Source: CAVYUC01 sp963783085 (GTDB lineage: Bacteria; Bacteroidota; Bacteroidia; Bacteroidales; Prolixibacteraceae). Taken from it: a stretch of 64,000 nt of DNA. The notes beneath the pieces were generated by a model that was given only the letters and a program-made list of their open reading frames with translations, did no database searches and had not been told where the DNA came from. The DNA lies in contig CAWAMJ010000002.1 of the NCBI GenBank assembly GCA_963783085.1, positions 124,001-188,000 of the forward strand, given 5' to 3'. Made by a program: the position numbers and the translations under genes. Below, one piece after another: positions 7,533 to 15,811 of the stretch (positions are counted from its first letter, which is position 1; every line of letters begins with the position of its first letter).

Positions 7533-7823
7533 ATGAGTACAACAATAACAGAACAAGCAAGGTTTGATGCCAGACTTCCAAAAGAACAAAAACAGTTCTT
7601 TGAGAAAGCTGCGTATTTAGGGGGTTATAGAAATCTTACTGATTTTGTAATTCGGGTAGTTCAGGAAAAAGCAAAAGAAATTATAAAAGAAAAAGAACAA
7701 GTCATTGCTTCAGAAAGAGATAGTCAAATATTTTTTGATGCAATAACAAAGCCGAAAAAGCCTTCAGAAACTTTGAAGAATGCTTTAAATGATTATAATT
7801 CTTTTATCGCAAATTCAAAATAA
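7533..7823 (+). CDS. DUF1778 antitoxin (TacA-like)
   Basis: The 96-residue protein carries the DUF1778 ribbon-helix-helix signature (ARFDARLPKEQKQFFEKAA, LTDFVI) in residues 8-45. A helical C-terminal arm ends in the toxin-contacting region (FFDAITKPKKPSETLKNAL). TacA-type antitoxins neutralise GNAT acetyltransferase toxins and repress their own operon. The toxin gene begins 1 bp after the stop. A palindromic operator lies upstream. Confidence 0.88.
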   Translation: MSTTITEQARFDARLPKEQKQFFEKAAYLGGYRNLTDFVIRVVQEKAKEIIKEKEQVIASERDSQIFFDAITKPKKPSETLKNALNDYNSFIANSK

Positions 7824-7824
7824 C

Positions 7825-8319
7825 ATGATTGAGCTTTTAAACAAAAAACATAATCGTAAGGAATTTGATTGCGGAAAAGAACTATTAAACAATTATCTAA
7901 AAAATCAAGCAGGACAGGATGTTAAACGCAAATTGTCTGCTTGTTTTGTTTTGGTTGTCAACGAAACAAATTTAATTCAAGGATTTTATACACTTTCAAA
8001 TTATAGTATTCCATTAAATAGCTTTGCTGGGCAAATTAGAAAAAAACTTCCCAATTCCTATAAATCAATTCCTACTGCTCTTCTCGGTAGATTGGCAATT
8101 GACAAAAGGTACCAGGGAAAAGGAATAGGAAAAATTTTATTAATTGACGCATTAAAAAGATGTTACGGTATATCAACAGAAATTGGTTCTTTCGGAATAG
8201 TTGTTGACCCGATAGACGATGAAGCAAAAAACTTTTACGGAAAATATGATTTTATTGAACTTCCTGATAGCAAGAAAATGTTTATTGCAACGAAAACTTT
8301 AAAAGAATTATTTGACTGA
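7825..8319 (+). CDS. GNAT acetyltransferase toxin (TacT-like)
   Basis: The 164-residue protein has the fold of TacT-type toxins, which acetylate the amino group of charged tRNAs and so block translation. Features are FDCGKELLNNYLKNQAGQD near residue 14, the strands CFVLVV and GFYTLS, the acetyl-CoA loop RYQGKGIGKILL and a C-terminal AKNFYGKYDF. The ATG at 7825 follows the antitoxin stop directly and gives the family length; an upstream in-frame start would overlap the antitoxin. The gene looks intact. Confidence 0.88.
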   Translation: MIELLNKKHNRKEFDCGKELLNNYLKNQAGQDVKRKLSACFVLVVNETNLIQGFYTLSNYSIPLNSFAGQIRKKLPNSYKSIPTALLGRLAIDKRYQGKGIGKILLIDALKRCYGISTEIGSFGIVVDPIDDEAKNFYGKYDFIELPDSKKMFIATKTLKELFD

Positions 8320-8349
8320 AAATTAAAATACGACGCACAATAAATTGAA

Positions 8350-8451
8350 AATCATCTCACCGATGCCAGGTTTGAAACAATTTTAAAAGTTTTTAGGGCA
8401 TTGGATGCGAAAATAAATTTCAATGTGGAATTGCTCAATCAAGCCTTATGA
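8350..8451 (+). pseudogene. XRE antitoxin, C-terminal fragment
   Basis: An open stretch ending at a TGA (8449-8451) reads HLTDARFETILKVFRALDAK then INFNVELLNQAL. This is the usual end of HigA/XRE antitoxins (ILKVF.AL.AKI.F.VEL). No helix-turn-helix precedes it. It may be the other end of the antitoxin that begins at 6084. The remainder of the 8320-8616 gap shows nothing I can name. Confidence 0.55.
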
Positions 8452-8616
8452 CAATTAAAAATAAAAGCCGAACGAACAATCGAGTAGGCGGCTGACGGAC
8501 TAAAAGTATTTTGAAATTGAATTGGGGAAAATACCAATCTCAAACAAATATGAAAAATTCGGGAACAAAATATTGAACGATCGACAATACATCATTGAAA
8601 AAACTTCAAATCGACT

Positions 8617-8916
8617 ATGACTAAAAAAAATTTGATCGGATTATTGGCACTGGTATTTGCTCTATCCTGCAATAAGAACAATGACGATGATTCTATAAGA
8701 CAAGAAAAAGGAAATGTTTGGCTTAGTGGTGGTTTAGCGTATTGCGCTGAGCAAATTCATCTTGACAATGGAGATACTTTAATTGTTAATTTAGAAGATA
8801 TAATATCCTTTCAGTCAGGAGACAGAGTAAATGTAAAATACAAGGAAACAGGTATAAATGAGTCTTGCCCACCAGGAATTGACTGTGAAATCATCGATAT
8901 TAAAAAAATTGAATAA
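8617..8916 (+). CDS. Small lipoprotein of unknown function
   Basis: The 99-residue protein starts with a lipoprotein signal peptide (LIGLLALVFALSC, cysteine at residue 18), followed by an Asn/Asp-rich linker, so it is probably attached to a membrane. The mature part contains four more cysteines and GDTLIVNLEDII. No family is recognised. It stands alone between toxin-antitoxin debris and a repeat block. Confidence 0.65.
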   Translation: MTKKNLIGLLALVFALSCNKNNDDDSIRQEKGNVWLSGGLAYCAEQIHLDNGDTLIVNLEDIISFQSGDRVNVKYKETGINESCPPGIDCEIIDIKKIE

Positions 8917-8936
8917 AAACTGACCCGTTAACATTT

Positions 8937-9054
8937 TGCAAATTGCATTCCTGGTTCTGTGCGGTGTGTTTTCTCTGCTGCCTTCTTAACCGTCATCCCG
9001 ACTTGTAGAAACTGACGCTCTTCGAAATCCGCAACAACAACAAGCGGCAATTCA
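8937..9054. repeat. Leader repeat before minisatellite 1
   Basis: TTGCAAATTGCATT to GGCAATTCACTTCCG is almost the same as 12186-12315, which precedes the second minisatellite. The two copies split at TTTGCAAATTGC on the left, close to a GTTAAC here and a GCATAAC at 12178. Confidence 0.75.
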
Positions 9055-9202
9055 CTTCCGTCTCCCGTCTCCCGTCTTCCGTCTTCCGTCTCCCGTCTTC
9101 CGTCTTCCGTCTTCCGTCTTCCGTCTTCCATCCTCCGTCTCCCGTCTTCCGTCTTCCATCTTCCGTCTTCCGTCTTCCGTCTCCCGTCTCCCGTCTTCCC
9201 TC
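9055..9202. repeat. Heptamer minisatellite 1
   Basis: About 20 tandem copies of a 7-bp unit CCGTCTT or CCGTCTC, with a few CCATCTT variants. On the minus strand it reads as GGAAGACGG-type repeats that translate into long DGRRK/DGRRE runs, so every open frame here is spurious. A longer array of the same unit lies at 12316-12580. Confidence 0.9.
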
Positions 9203-9211
9203 TTCTTTCCC

Positions 9212-9370
9212 CTATTGCTTCTCTGTCTCGTTTTTACTACTTTTAACTGGTCAACCAAAATCTGATGAAACCAAAATGAACCTTTTTAATCCGGATAAAA
9301 CCGAACCGTTACCCAAAAAATCCCGCGAAATTCACGAACCGTTTGTAAACGGTTACAAACGTTTACAACG
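9212..9370. repeat. 159-bp dispersed repeat, copy A
   Basis: Near-identical to 60189-60347 in the opposite direction. It contains the near-palindrome ACCGTTTGTAAACGGT. A short frame (MNLFNPDKTEPLPKKSRE) exists in both copies, but the DNA is equally conserved outside it, so coding is not supported. Confidence 0.75.
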
Positions 9371-9449
9371 GATAGTTCACTCGTTTATAATGAGATACAA
9401 CAGGAATGGCTATAATAGAAATATATGTAATAAATTTATTACAAACAAC

Positions 9450-9548
9450 GTTACCAAACAGTTTAAAAAGCGCAATACAAAAATATTAAAATCCAAACGG
9501 TTTTGTTTATTGCGCTTTGGGGGAATAAAAACCGTTTGGTGACAAACT
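9450..9548. repeat. Hairpin element of another sequence class
   Basis: GTTACCAAACAGTTT and GCGCAATAC pair with GTTTATTGCGC and AAACCGTTTGGTGAC further right, giving a layered hairpin of about 100 bp. The outer ends again contain GTTACC and GGTGAC. It resembles the cassette-border hairpins elsewhere in the window in layout but not in sequence. Confidence 0.55.
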
Positions 9549-9693
9549 GTATATTTTATGGCTATTCGGTATTTCAATGACAAGGCAGTGGTAGGTTTTA
9601 ATTTTTTTTTGCCCACGCGCTTCGGTTTTTGCAAAACCGTTTGGAAGGGATTAACAAGAAATAAAAAAGTATAAATACATAAAACTAAATCAA

Positions 9694-10188
9694 ATGAAAA
9701 AATTAATGTTTGTTTTATTGATTCTATGTTCTTTTAACTCTTATTCCCAGAAATTAAAGGAATATAAAGCATCAAACGGTATAACTTACCATGTAGGTGA
9801 TAGTGTTGTTATGGGCGCAGCAAGTGGCGATAATGACTATTATGTATATATGTGGATGACAAGTGCATTGGCAAAGGGACAAGGAATTAGGGGACGGGCT
9901 TACATAGATACACCAGTAATAATTAAAAAGATTAAAAACTTTAAAGTAAGGGGCGAAGAAAAAGTTATGTTTTTAGTTGGAGGTGGAAATATAACAAATT
10001 ATACCCTCGATATTGAAAATGCAATTTCGGCTTGTGAAATAAAAGATTGTAATAACAAAAAACCAACATCTAATTCCATGACTTCAAAATATGACGAACT
10101 CAAAAAGCTTAAAGAATTACTTGATTCAGGAGTAATAACTCAAGAAGAGTTTGAAAAAGAAAAAGAAAAGATTTTGAATCAAAAATAA
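9694..10188 (+). CDS. Secreted protein with SHOCT-like C-terminus
   Basis: A cleavable signal peptide (MKKLMFVLLILCSFNSYSQ) leads a 164-residue protein. The middle (about 20-120) is a beta-rich region without a name (ITYHVGDSVVMGAASGDN). The end (about 133-164) is a SHOCT-like helical pair, KYDELKKLKELLDSGVITQE then EFEKEKEKIL, often found at the end of membrane or secreted bacterial proteins and thought to mediate assembly. It stands alone, 40 bp before the next gene. Confidence 0.7.
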   Translation: MKKLMFVLLILCSFNSYSQKLKEYKASNGITYHVGDSVVMGAASGDNDYYVYMWMTSALAKGQGIRGRAYIDTPVIIKKIKNFKVRGEEKVMFLVGGGNITNYTLDIENAISACEIKDCNNKKPTSNSMTSKYDELKKLKELLDSGVITQEEFEKEKEKILNQK

Positions 10189-10227
10189 ATAATCAATAAT
10201 TACCTAATTAAACCAAACTTATGAAAT

Positions 10228-10728
10228 ATGACTGTGCAAAAAGTTATACCCGAAGACAAAAGTCCAAAACAAAATGAGGAGTTGGACTATGATGTTTGGA
10301 TAGACATTAACATAAAAAATATCTGCAAAAAAGAACGTGGCAGAGTTGAATATGTTAGCCGTAAAAACGGACAACCAAACAAATATGATACTGAAAAAAT
10401 AGTTACCGAATTAAAAAAACTTGATTTGGCAGATGCAAATGCTCTGACTGCCACACTTACCCGAAAAGGAGAAGAAGTTTGTAAGGCTGGTGGCTGGATT
10501 GAATATATAAAACAACAAGAAAATCAGTCATCATTTTTTGAATCATCGAATAATTCTGGGAAAATCCAAAAACGGAATAATAAGAAAACTATAATTGGTG
10601 CAATTATACATGCAATTGTTTCACTATCGCCAATTTGGAAAATAATTATAGGCATAATGGTTGCTGGATTAGGTACTTTACTTGGATACATTTTAATTGA
10701 ATGGTATAAAAATTTTCACAGTGTTTAA
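10228..10728 (+). CDS. Hypothetical protein with C-terminal membrane anchor
   Basis: The 166-residue protein has a soluble N-terminal domain (about 15-100; DYDVWIDINIKNICKKERGR) and one transmembrane helix near residues 138-158 (IIIGIMVAGLGTLLGYILIE) preceded by lysines. It would be a tail-anchored or single-pass inner-membrane protein. No family is recognised. It follows the SHOCT protein on the same strand and could share its transcript. Confidence 0.55.
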   Translation: MTVQKVIPEDKSPKQNEELDYDVWIDINIKNICKKERGRVEYVSRKNGQPNKYDTEKIVTELKKLDLADANALTATLTRKGEEVCKAGGWIEYIKQQENQSSFFESSNNSGKIQKRNNKKTIIGAIIHAIVSLSPIWKIIIGIMVAGLGTLLGYILIEWYKNFHSV

Positions 10729-10832
10729 AAGAGAGAAAGAAAATCCCCCTTTAAAAAAAATTAAAACCGGAAACGGCAGCACATTTAATCAACGTTGGCG
10801 GTTAAATTACGCCACAAAACATACAGGTGACC

Positions 10833-10839
10833 GTTATGC
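10833..10839. other. GTTATGC cassette-border heptamer, left of the AAA gene
   Basis: GTTATGC ends a repeat-like stretch (10780-10839, with GGCGGTTAAATTACGCC as a small hairpin) just before the AAA ATPase gene. Its reverse complement GCATAAC stands just after that gene at 12178. GTTATGC is one mismatch away from the integron core GTTRRRY. Confidence 0.4.
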
Positions 10840-10854
10840 TTAATTTAACCAGAC

Positions 10855-12165
10855 ATGAGCAAGTATGAAACATATAAGGTTTTTACACCTACTCAACCAG
10901 CAATAAACACATTTGTTGAAAGGACGAGTAAGGTAAATAACCACTTAGTGGATTCCTTAAGGACTCCAGGAAAGCAGTTAGTAATATATGGTCATTCAGG
11001 TTGTGGTAAATCAACACTTATCACAAACAAACTTAATCAAGTATATGAAAGAGCAATTGTTACAAGATGCATGAAAGGAATGGTCTTTGAAAATATGATT
11101 CTTGATGCATTTGAACAGTTAGGTCGCTTTTTTACAACAGAAACTAAGACACGCAGTTTTAAAATTGCTCCTGAAATAAATTTAAGCTACAGTGACATTA
11201 AAGCTTCTTTAAAGCTGATTGAATTTAATAGGAGTAAAACTATATCTCAAAAGGAATTTGTTCCGCCACAACTAACTCCTCAAAGATTAGCCCATTTCTT
11301 TGGAGAATCAAATTCATGTTGGGTGCTTGAGGACTTCCACAAAATTGTTGGAGATGAGAAGATACGAGCTTCTCAAATTATGAAAATTTTCATGGATATG
11401 TCCATTGATTATCCAGATTTAAAAGTTATTGCAATTGGTGCTGTAGGTACAGCAAGACAAGTTGTTGACTATGATAATGAAATGGATAATAGAGTTGCTG
11501 AAATTAATATTCCTTACATGAGTAGTGAGGAAATTAAATCTATAATTATAACAGGAGAAAAACTTCTCAATGTAAAATTTCCTCCAATAATTGCAGACAA
11601 GATTGTCAAATATTCATGTGGGTTACCTTCGATTTGTCATCAGTTGTGCCTTAACATGTGTACAAACAAAGGTTTATATCAAACTTCATCAAAGGAGAAA
11701 TATTTCAATTCAGAAGACCTTGAATTGGCAATAGTGAAATTTGTTGAAGAAAAATCAGATTCTTTAAAAGCCGAATTTGATAAAGCAATTAAAGTGTCAA
11801 ATAATTCTAGGAGAAATGTACCAAAAGAAATTATAAAAGCTTGCTTACGAGTCAATAAAGATGAGTTTTCGCTTAATGATGTTATGTTTAAAGTCGATGA
11901 CATTACTGACAGTGAAGTTCATTCAAAACTTTTTCAATTATGTAGACCTGAAAGAAGTGAGATTCTCGTTTTTGATGAGAACTCAAAACTATTTAGATTC
12001 AACAATCTATTTCTAAAGAATTTTTGTTTGTTGTATTTTAGAAATGAGAATTCCGGTAAAAATAAAATATTAAAATGGTCTGACCAGATTGCAATAGATA
12101 GACTATTAGAAATTATTGAACACGATATTTCAGATGAATATGAAATTTATATTGAGGACTTATAA
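10855..12165 (+). CDS. Stand-alone AAA/STAND-like ATPase, possible defence gene
   Basis: The 436-residue protein has Walker A GHSGCGKST (46-54), Walker B CWVLEDFH (155-162), a sensor-like VIAIGAVGTARQ near 190-201 and a C-terminal alpha-helical and winged-helix-like part from about 300. The architecture is that of an AAA or STAND NTPase without an obvious effector domain. It is a single-gene unit bordered by GTTATGC (10833) and GCATAAC (12178), which suggests it moved as a cassette. Many single-gene phage defence ATPases look like this, but no effector motif is visible, so that role is a guess. The gene is AT-rich compared with the core. Confidence 0.65.
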   Translation: MSKYETYKVFTPTQPAINTFVERTSKVNNHLVDSLRTPGKQLVIYGHSGCGKSTLITNKLNQVYERAIVTRCMKGMVFENMILDAFEQLGRFFTTETKTRSFKIAPEINLSYSDIKASLKLIEFNRSKTISQKEFVPPQLTPQRLAHFFGESNSCWVLEDFHKIVGDEKIRASQIMKIFMDMSIDYPDLKVIAIGAVGTARQVVDYDNEMDNRVAEINIPYMSSEEIKSIIITGEKLLNVKFPPIIADKIVKYSCGLPSICHQLCLNMCTNKGLYQTSSKEKYFNSEDLELAIVKFVEEKSDSLKAEFDKAIKVSNNSRRNVPKEIIKACLRVNKDEFSLNDVMFKVDDITDSEVHSKLFQLCRPERSEILVFDENSKLFRFNNLFLKNFCLLYFRNENSGKNKILKWSDQIAIDRLLEIIEHDISDEYEIYIEDL

Positions 12166-12177
12166 AATAAAAACTAA

Positions 12178-12184
12178 GCATAAC
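12178..12184. other. GCATAAC cassette-border heptamer, right of the AAA gene
   Basis: GCATAAC lies 13 bp after the ATPase stop codon and is the inverse of the GTTATGC at 10833. To its right the leader repeat shared with 8937 begins at once. Confidence 0.4.
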
Positions 12185-12185
12185 A

Positions 12186-12315
12186 AATTGCAAATTGCAT
12201 TGCGGGTGCAGTGGTGTGCGTTTTCTCTGCTGCCTTCTTAACCGTCATCCCGACTTGTAGAAACTGACGCTCTTCGAAATCCGCAACAACAACAAGCGGC
12301 AATTCGGCAATTCAC
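12186..12315. repeat. Leader repeat before minisatellite 2
   Basis: Second copy of the 8937-9054 leader, with a 9-bp internal duplication (CGGCAATTC twice) and a few substitutions. Leader plus array therefore form one duplicated unit. Confidence 0.75.
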
Positions 12316-12580
12316 TTCCGTCTCCCGTCTCCCGTCTTCCGTCTTCCATCTTCCTTCTTCCGTCTTCCGTCTTCCGTCTTCCATCTTCCTTCTTCCATCT
12401 TCCGTCTCCCGTCTCCCGTCTCCCGTCTTCCGTCTCCCGTCTCCCGTCTCCCGTCTTCCGTCTCCCGTCTCCCGTCTCCCGTCTTCCGTCTACCCTCTTC
12501 CATCTTCCGTCTTCCGTCTTCCGTCTCCCGTCTTTCCGTCTTCCGACTTCCGACTTCGGCCTTCCGTCTTCCGTCTCCCG
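12316..12580. repeat. Heptamer minisatellite 2
   Basis: About 37 tandem copies of the CCGTCTT/CCGTCTC unit, more varied than array 1 near the right end (TCCGACTTC, CTTCGGCC). The array ends directly at the stop codon of the MBOAT gene (12581-12583), so it replaces whatever terminator that operon had. Confidence 0.9.
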
Positions 12581-14269
12581 TCAGAACTGAAAATAAATAA
12601 AAGGCTGCATTTCGGCGGTTACCGACTGATAAACCACAATTACCACAACAGCGGCAATTACAGCTTTCAGCCACATTGGCGCCGCAATATAATGCTCCAT
12701 GATATAATCTTTCCAATGCTGGCTAATCCAATGTGTGATATATCCGAAAAGCATGACCAGAAAAACCCACTTGTAAGCCATTAAAACATCAGGAATAATA
12801 TTCAGGTGAAAATCAGAACCGATTTGATGCATCATTCCCTGGACAACCTGCATCGATTCGGAACGGAAAAAGATGCGCGTGAAAGTGATGAAACAGAAGG
12901 TCACTGTAATCTTCCACAAATTAGCTGCCCAACCGGATTTCTTTTCCCACGGACTAATTTTTCGCCAGAATTTATATACGATGAGCCCAACGCCGTTTAA
13001 CGCCCCCCAAATGATAAACTGCCAGGAGGCGCCGTGCCACAAGCCACCCAGCAACATGGTAAGCATCAGGTTAATATTGGTATCGAAACCTTTTTTAATT
13101 TTCGGAAAAAACCTGATTAACAAGGCGGAAATCAACGTGATTCCAACGAAAACCGGCACGAGAATGATTTCTCCCAGCAATATAACAATCAGGGCCAGAA
13201 CGATTCCAATGCTGAGGTAACTGAATGACGAACCGCCGCGGTTGCCGCCAATGGGAATGTACAGGTAATCTTTCAGCCACGAGGACAACGACATGTGCCA
13301 GCGCTTCCAGAAATCGCCAACATTTTTAGCTTTGTAGGGCGAATTAAAGTTCTGAGGCAGACGGAAGCCCATCAACAGCGCCACACCGATGGCAATATCT
13401 GTATATCCCGAAAAATCGACATACACCTGCAGCGAATACCCGAAAAGCGCCATCAGGTTCTCGAAGCCGGAATAACTAACCGGGTCGGAAAAAACACGAT
13501 CGATGAAGTTTACTGCGATATAGTCGCCAATGAAAATTTTCTTGACGAGGCCTTTCAGAATCATAAAAACAGCCCAGCCAAACTCATACCTGGAAACGTG
13601 ATAATCCTCGTAAATCTGTTTCACAAAACCGGATGCGCGAACAATGGGACCGGCCACCAGCTGCGGAAAAAAGGAGACATAAAATCCGAAATCGATTAAA
13701 TTGTTCACCGGTCGTGTTTCGCCGCGATAAACATCCACCGAATAGCTGATTGTTTGGAACGTAAAGAACGAAATACCCACGGGAAGTAAAATCTGGTTGA
13801 CGTCGAAATGAGTGCCGGTAGCGCCGTTTGCCCACATCGCAAGGTAATTCACCACGTGAAAATCGGCGCCAAACAATGTATTGACGCTTTCGATGAAAAA
13901 GTAGGAATACTTAAAATACGCCAGCAGCGACAGGTTCAGAAAGACACTCAGGGCAACCAGCATTTGCCGCAGGGTTTTATCCTTTGAAGCGAATATCCAC
14001 TTTCCGATTAAAAAATCGGTGAGCGTGCTGAAAAGCAGGATAAAAAAGAAAAAACCGCTTGATTTAAAATAGAAAAACAGGCTTGCCAAAAACAGGTAGC
14101 CGGCCCGCAGGGTCCGGTGTTTGCTTTTATAAAAAAACGAATATCCGGCCAACACAAAAGCAAAAAAGCCCCAGAAGAAAAAGCGCGTAAAAATAAGCGG
14201 TGCATTTTCGTGATATAAAAATATCCGTCGTGCAATTTCCGTAAAATCAATATGTTGCAATACGTTCAA
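12581..14269 (-). CDS. MBOAT-family O-acyltransferase (AlgI/DltB-like)
   Basis: A 562-residue, multi-pass membrane protein with the MBOAT signature: MSLSSWLKDYLYIPIGGNRGG-like loop, FWKRWHMSLSSWL, and the catalytic histidine in MLLGGLWHGASWQF. MBOAT proteins pass acetyl groups across the membrane onto exopolysaccharide or other glycans, usually with an SGNH partner on the outside. That partner is encoded just upstream (14303-15811), 33 bp away on the same strand, so the two form an O-acetylation operon read from right to left. The sequence is intact; only its downstream flank, a minisatellite touching the stop codon, is odd. Confidence 0.92.
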   Translation of the reverse strand: MNVLQHIDFTEIARRIFLYHENAPLIFTRFFFWGFFAFVLAGYSFFYKSKHRTLRAGYLFLASLFFYFKSSGFFFFILLFSTLTDFLIGKWIFASKDKTLRQMLVALSVFLNLSLLAYFKYSYFFIESVNTLFGADFHVVNYLAMWANGATGTHFDVNQILLPVGISFFTFQTISYSVDVYRGETRPVNNLIDFGFYVSFFPQLVAGPIVRASGFVKQIYEDYHVSRYEFGWAVFMILKGLVKKIFIGDYIAVNFIDRVFSDPVSYSGFENLMALFGYSLQVYVDFSGYTDIAIGVALLMGFRLPQNFNSPYKAKNVGDFWKRWHMSLSSWLKDYLYIPIGGNRGGSSFSYLSIGIVLALIVILLGEIILVPVFVGITLISALLIRFFPKIKKGFDTNINLMLTMLLGGLWHGASWQFIIWGALNGVGLIVYKFWRKISPWEKKSGWAANLWKITVTFCFITFTRIFFRSESMQVVQGMMHQIGSDFHLNIIPDVLMAYKWVFLVMLFGYITHWISQHWKDYIMEHYIAAPMWLKAVIAAVVVIVVYQSVTAEMQPFIYFQF

Positions 14270-14302
14270 AATAGATGTTCATCTGTTAAGCCAGGCCGGC
14301 AG

Positions 14303-15811
14303 TTACCGAACATTGTCAGCCATTTGTTCCACTTTAGTTTTTACCTGTTGCTGTTCTTCCAGGTAATTGTTGTATTCCAGCATCAGCGCATTATAAAACA
14401 TGTTGGCGACCAAACGCGCGCCACGAGCCGAAAAATGGGTATAATCGGGCCGGGCCAGTTCGGGCTCGGCGTTAACCCATGAGGGCATGCTGTTTTTTCC
14501 GCCCATGGCTTCATACATGTTCCAGAAACCGCAACCGGTGGAAAGAGCTGCATTTTGCAACGCATCCACCACCGCAGGAAGATGCTTGTAAGTAATGTAT
14601 TTTTCCTTTTCTTTTACCGACATATCACTGGGGCCAATCACCAAAATTGCAGCATCCGGACAAAGCTGCTGAATGCACTCAATTTGCTTCCGGAACCGGT
14701 TTCCGTAGTTTTTAATGGCTTTTTCACTCGTTATGTAAGGCATTACATTTCCGCCAAATTGCAAAATAAACAGCGCCGGGTTTAAATCGCTGTACATTTT
14801 ACGGCTAAGCTCGAAATCATTTTTGGTGAATATCAAACCCGAACTGCCGCGCAAAGCAATATTATCCATAATCACCCCTTTTTTCGAACCCAGTTCAATA
14901 CCGTAAACATCGGGACTGTCGTTTCCATCAAAATACATTGAAACCGATTCGGTGGAATCCGGCAAATCGTATGAAATAACCTGGTAATCAACGCCGGAAT
15001 TCAAGGTATCGTGCATTGTATTTTCGCCGGCCAGCAATTTGAAATAGACAGGCGTTTTTAAGTTTCCGTAGAAAAACCGCAGTCGTTTGTACAACCGGGT
15101 GCGTAAAAAGGAAATATCCGAACTTGAAATTTTTAGCCATGCCTGATGATTTTCGGAGCCGGATAATGGCTCTGAACCGGCAGAAAGCGGTGCAAAACGT
15201 GAATAAGCCGCCATTACACCATACTTGTTATGCTGAACAGTTGAATCTACGTCGCCATAAACCGGATAACGCTTCCAGTTACCGGAATTCTCCTGGTTAG
15301 CGGTAAAAACGTAATCGTATGGTTGCAATGCAGGTCGCAGCCCCGGACCGGTACCGCCAAATTTTTGCTGAAGTTTATTCCTTACAAAAGCAGTAATCCT
15401 GTCGCCTTCAATCTGACTATCGCCGTAATGCATAATTCTCACCAGCGAATCGTTTTCCAGTCTGTTGAAGAATTTCTGCAAATTCTTTCCGGCGGCGTTG
15501 TTCAATTCTATTTTTGTTAGCGTTTTAACCAGCGAATCGTAACTTGCCTTGTGAATGATAATTTTTTTCACCACGGCTGATCGTGCAGAGTCTTCTTCTA
15601 TTTTCACCAGCGAATCGATGTTAAATTGTTGCTCTACGATATCGGAAACATTGGTGTATTTTTCTTTTTCAGCAAAAAACATATCGTTTAAACCGGGCAT
15701 GTGAAAAGTAAAATCTCCCCATTTAACCCCTTTTTCCGGCGTTAACCAGGTAGCGGCTGCAAGAAATAAAAACACAACCAGCACAAACAACAATATTTTC
15801 ACCGGCTTCAT
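14303..15811 (-). CDS. SGNH/GDSL hydrolase-like periplasmic protein, AlgJ/AlgX-type partner
   Basis: The 502-residue protein has an N-terminal membrane anchor (ILLFVLVVFLFLAAATWL) and an SGNH fold: block I GDSQIEGD (Ser nucleophile), block III FGGNVMP and block V DYTHFSARG (Asp-His). Together with the MBOAT gene 33 bp downstream it would carry out the last step of glycan O-acetylation in the periplasm. Proteins of this layout are common next to MBOAT genes in Bacteroidota. It is the first gene of the operon; nothing promoter-like is certain upstream. Confidence 0.88.
   Translation of the reverse strand: MKPVKILLFVLVVFLFLAAATWLTPEKGVKWGDFTFHMPGLNDMFFAEKEKYTNVSDIVEQQFNIDSLVKIEEDSARSAVVKKIIIHKASYDSLVKTLTKIELNNAAGKNLQKFFNRLENDSLVRIMHYGDSQIEGDRITAFVRNKLQQKFGGTGPGLRPALQPYDYVFTANQENSGNWKRYPVYGDVDSTVQHNKYGVMAAYSRFAPLSAGSEPLSGSENHQAWLKISSSDISFLRTRLYKRLRFFYGNLKTPVYFKLLAGENTMHDTLNSGVDYQVISYDLPDSTESVSMYFDGNDSPDVYGIELGSKKGVIMDNIALRGSSGLIFTKNDFELSRKMYSDLNPALFILQFGGNVMPYITSEKAIKNYGNRFRKQIECIQQLCPDAAILVIGPSDMSVKEKEKYITYKHLPAVVDALQNAALSTGCGFWNMYEAMGGKNSMPSWVNAEPELARPDYTHFSARGARLVANMFYNALMLEYNNYLEEQQQVKTKVEQMADNVR

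Noticed and set aside
9052..9258. Minus-strand open frame coding a Gly-Arg-Arg-Lys-rich peptide, also at 12312-12716
   Set aside because: It is only the heptamer minisatellite read in an open frame (DGRRKTE repeats). Base-level repetition explains it.
9276..9542. 88-residue plus-strand frame starting MNLFNPDKTEP
   Set aside because: Half of it is a dispersed DNA repeat conserved equally outside the frame, the rest is a hairpin element; no protein-level conservation can be argued.
9055..12580. CRISPR array
   Set aside because: The repeats are 7 bp and directly abutting, without spacers, and no cas gene is present.
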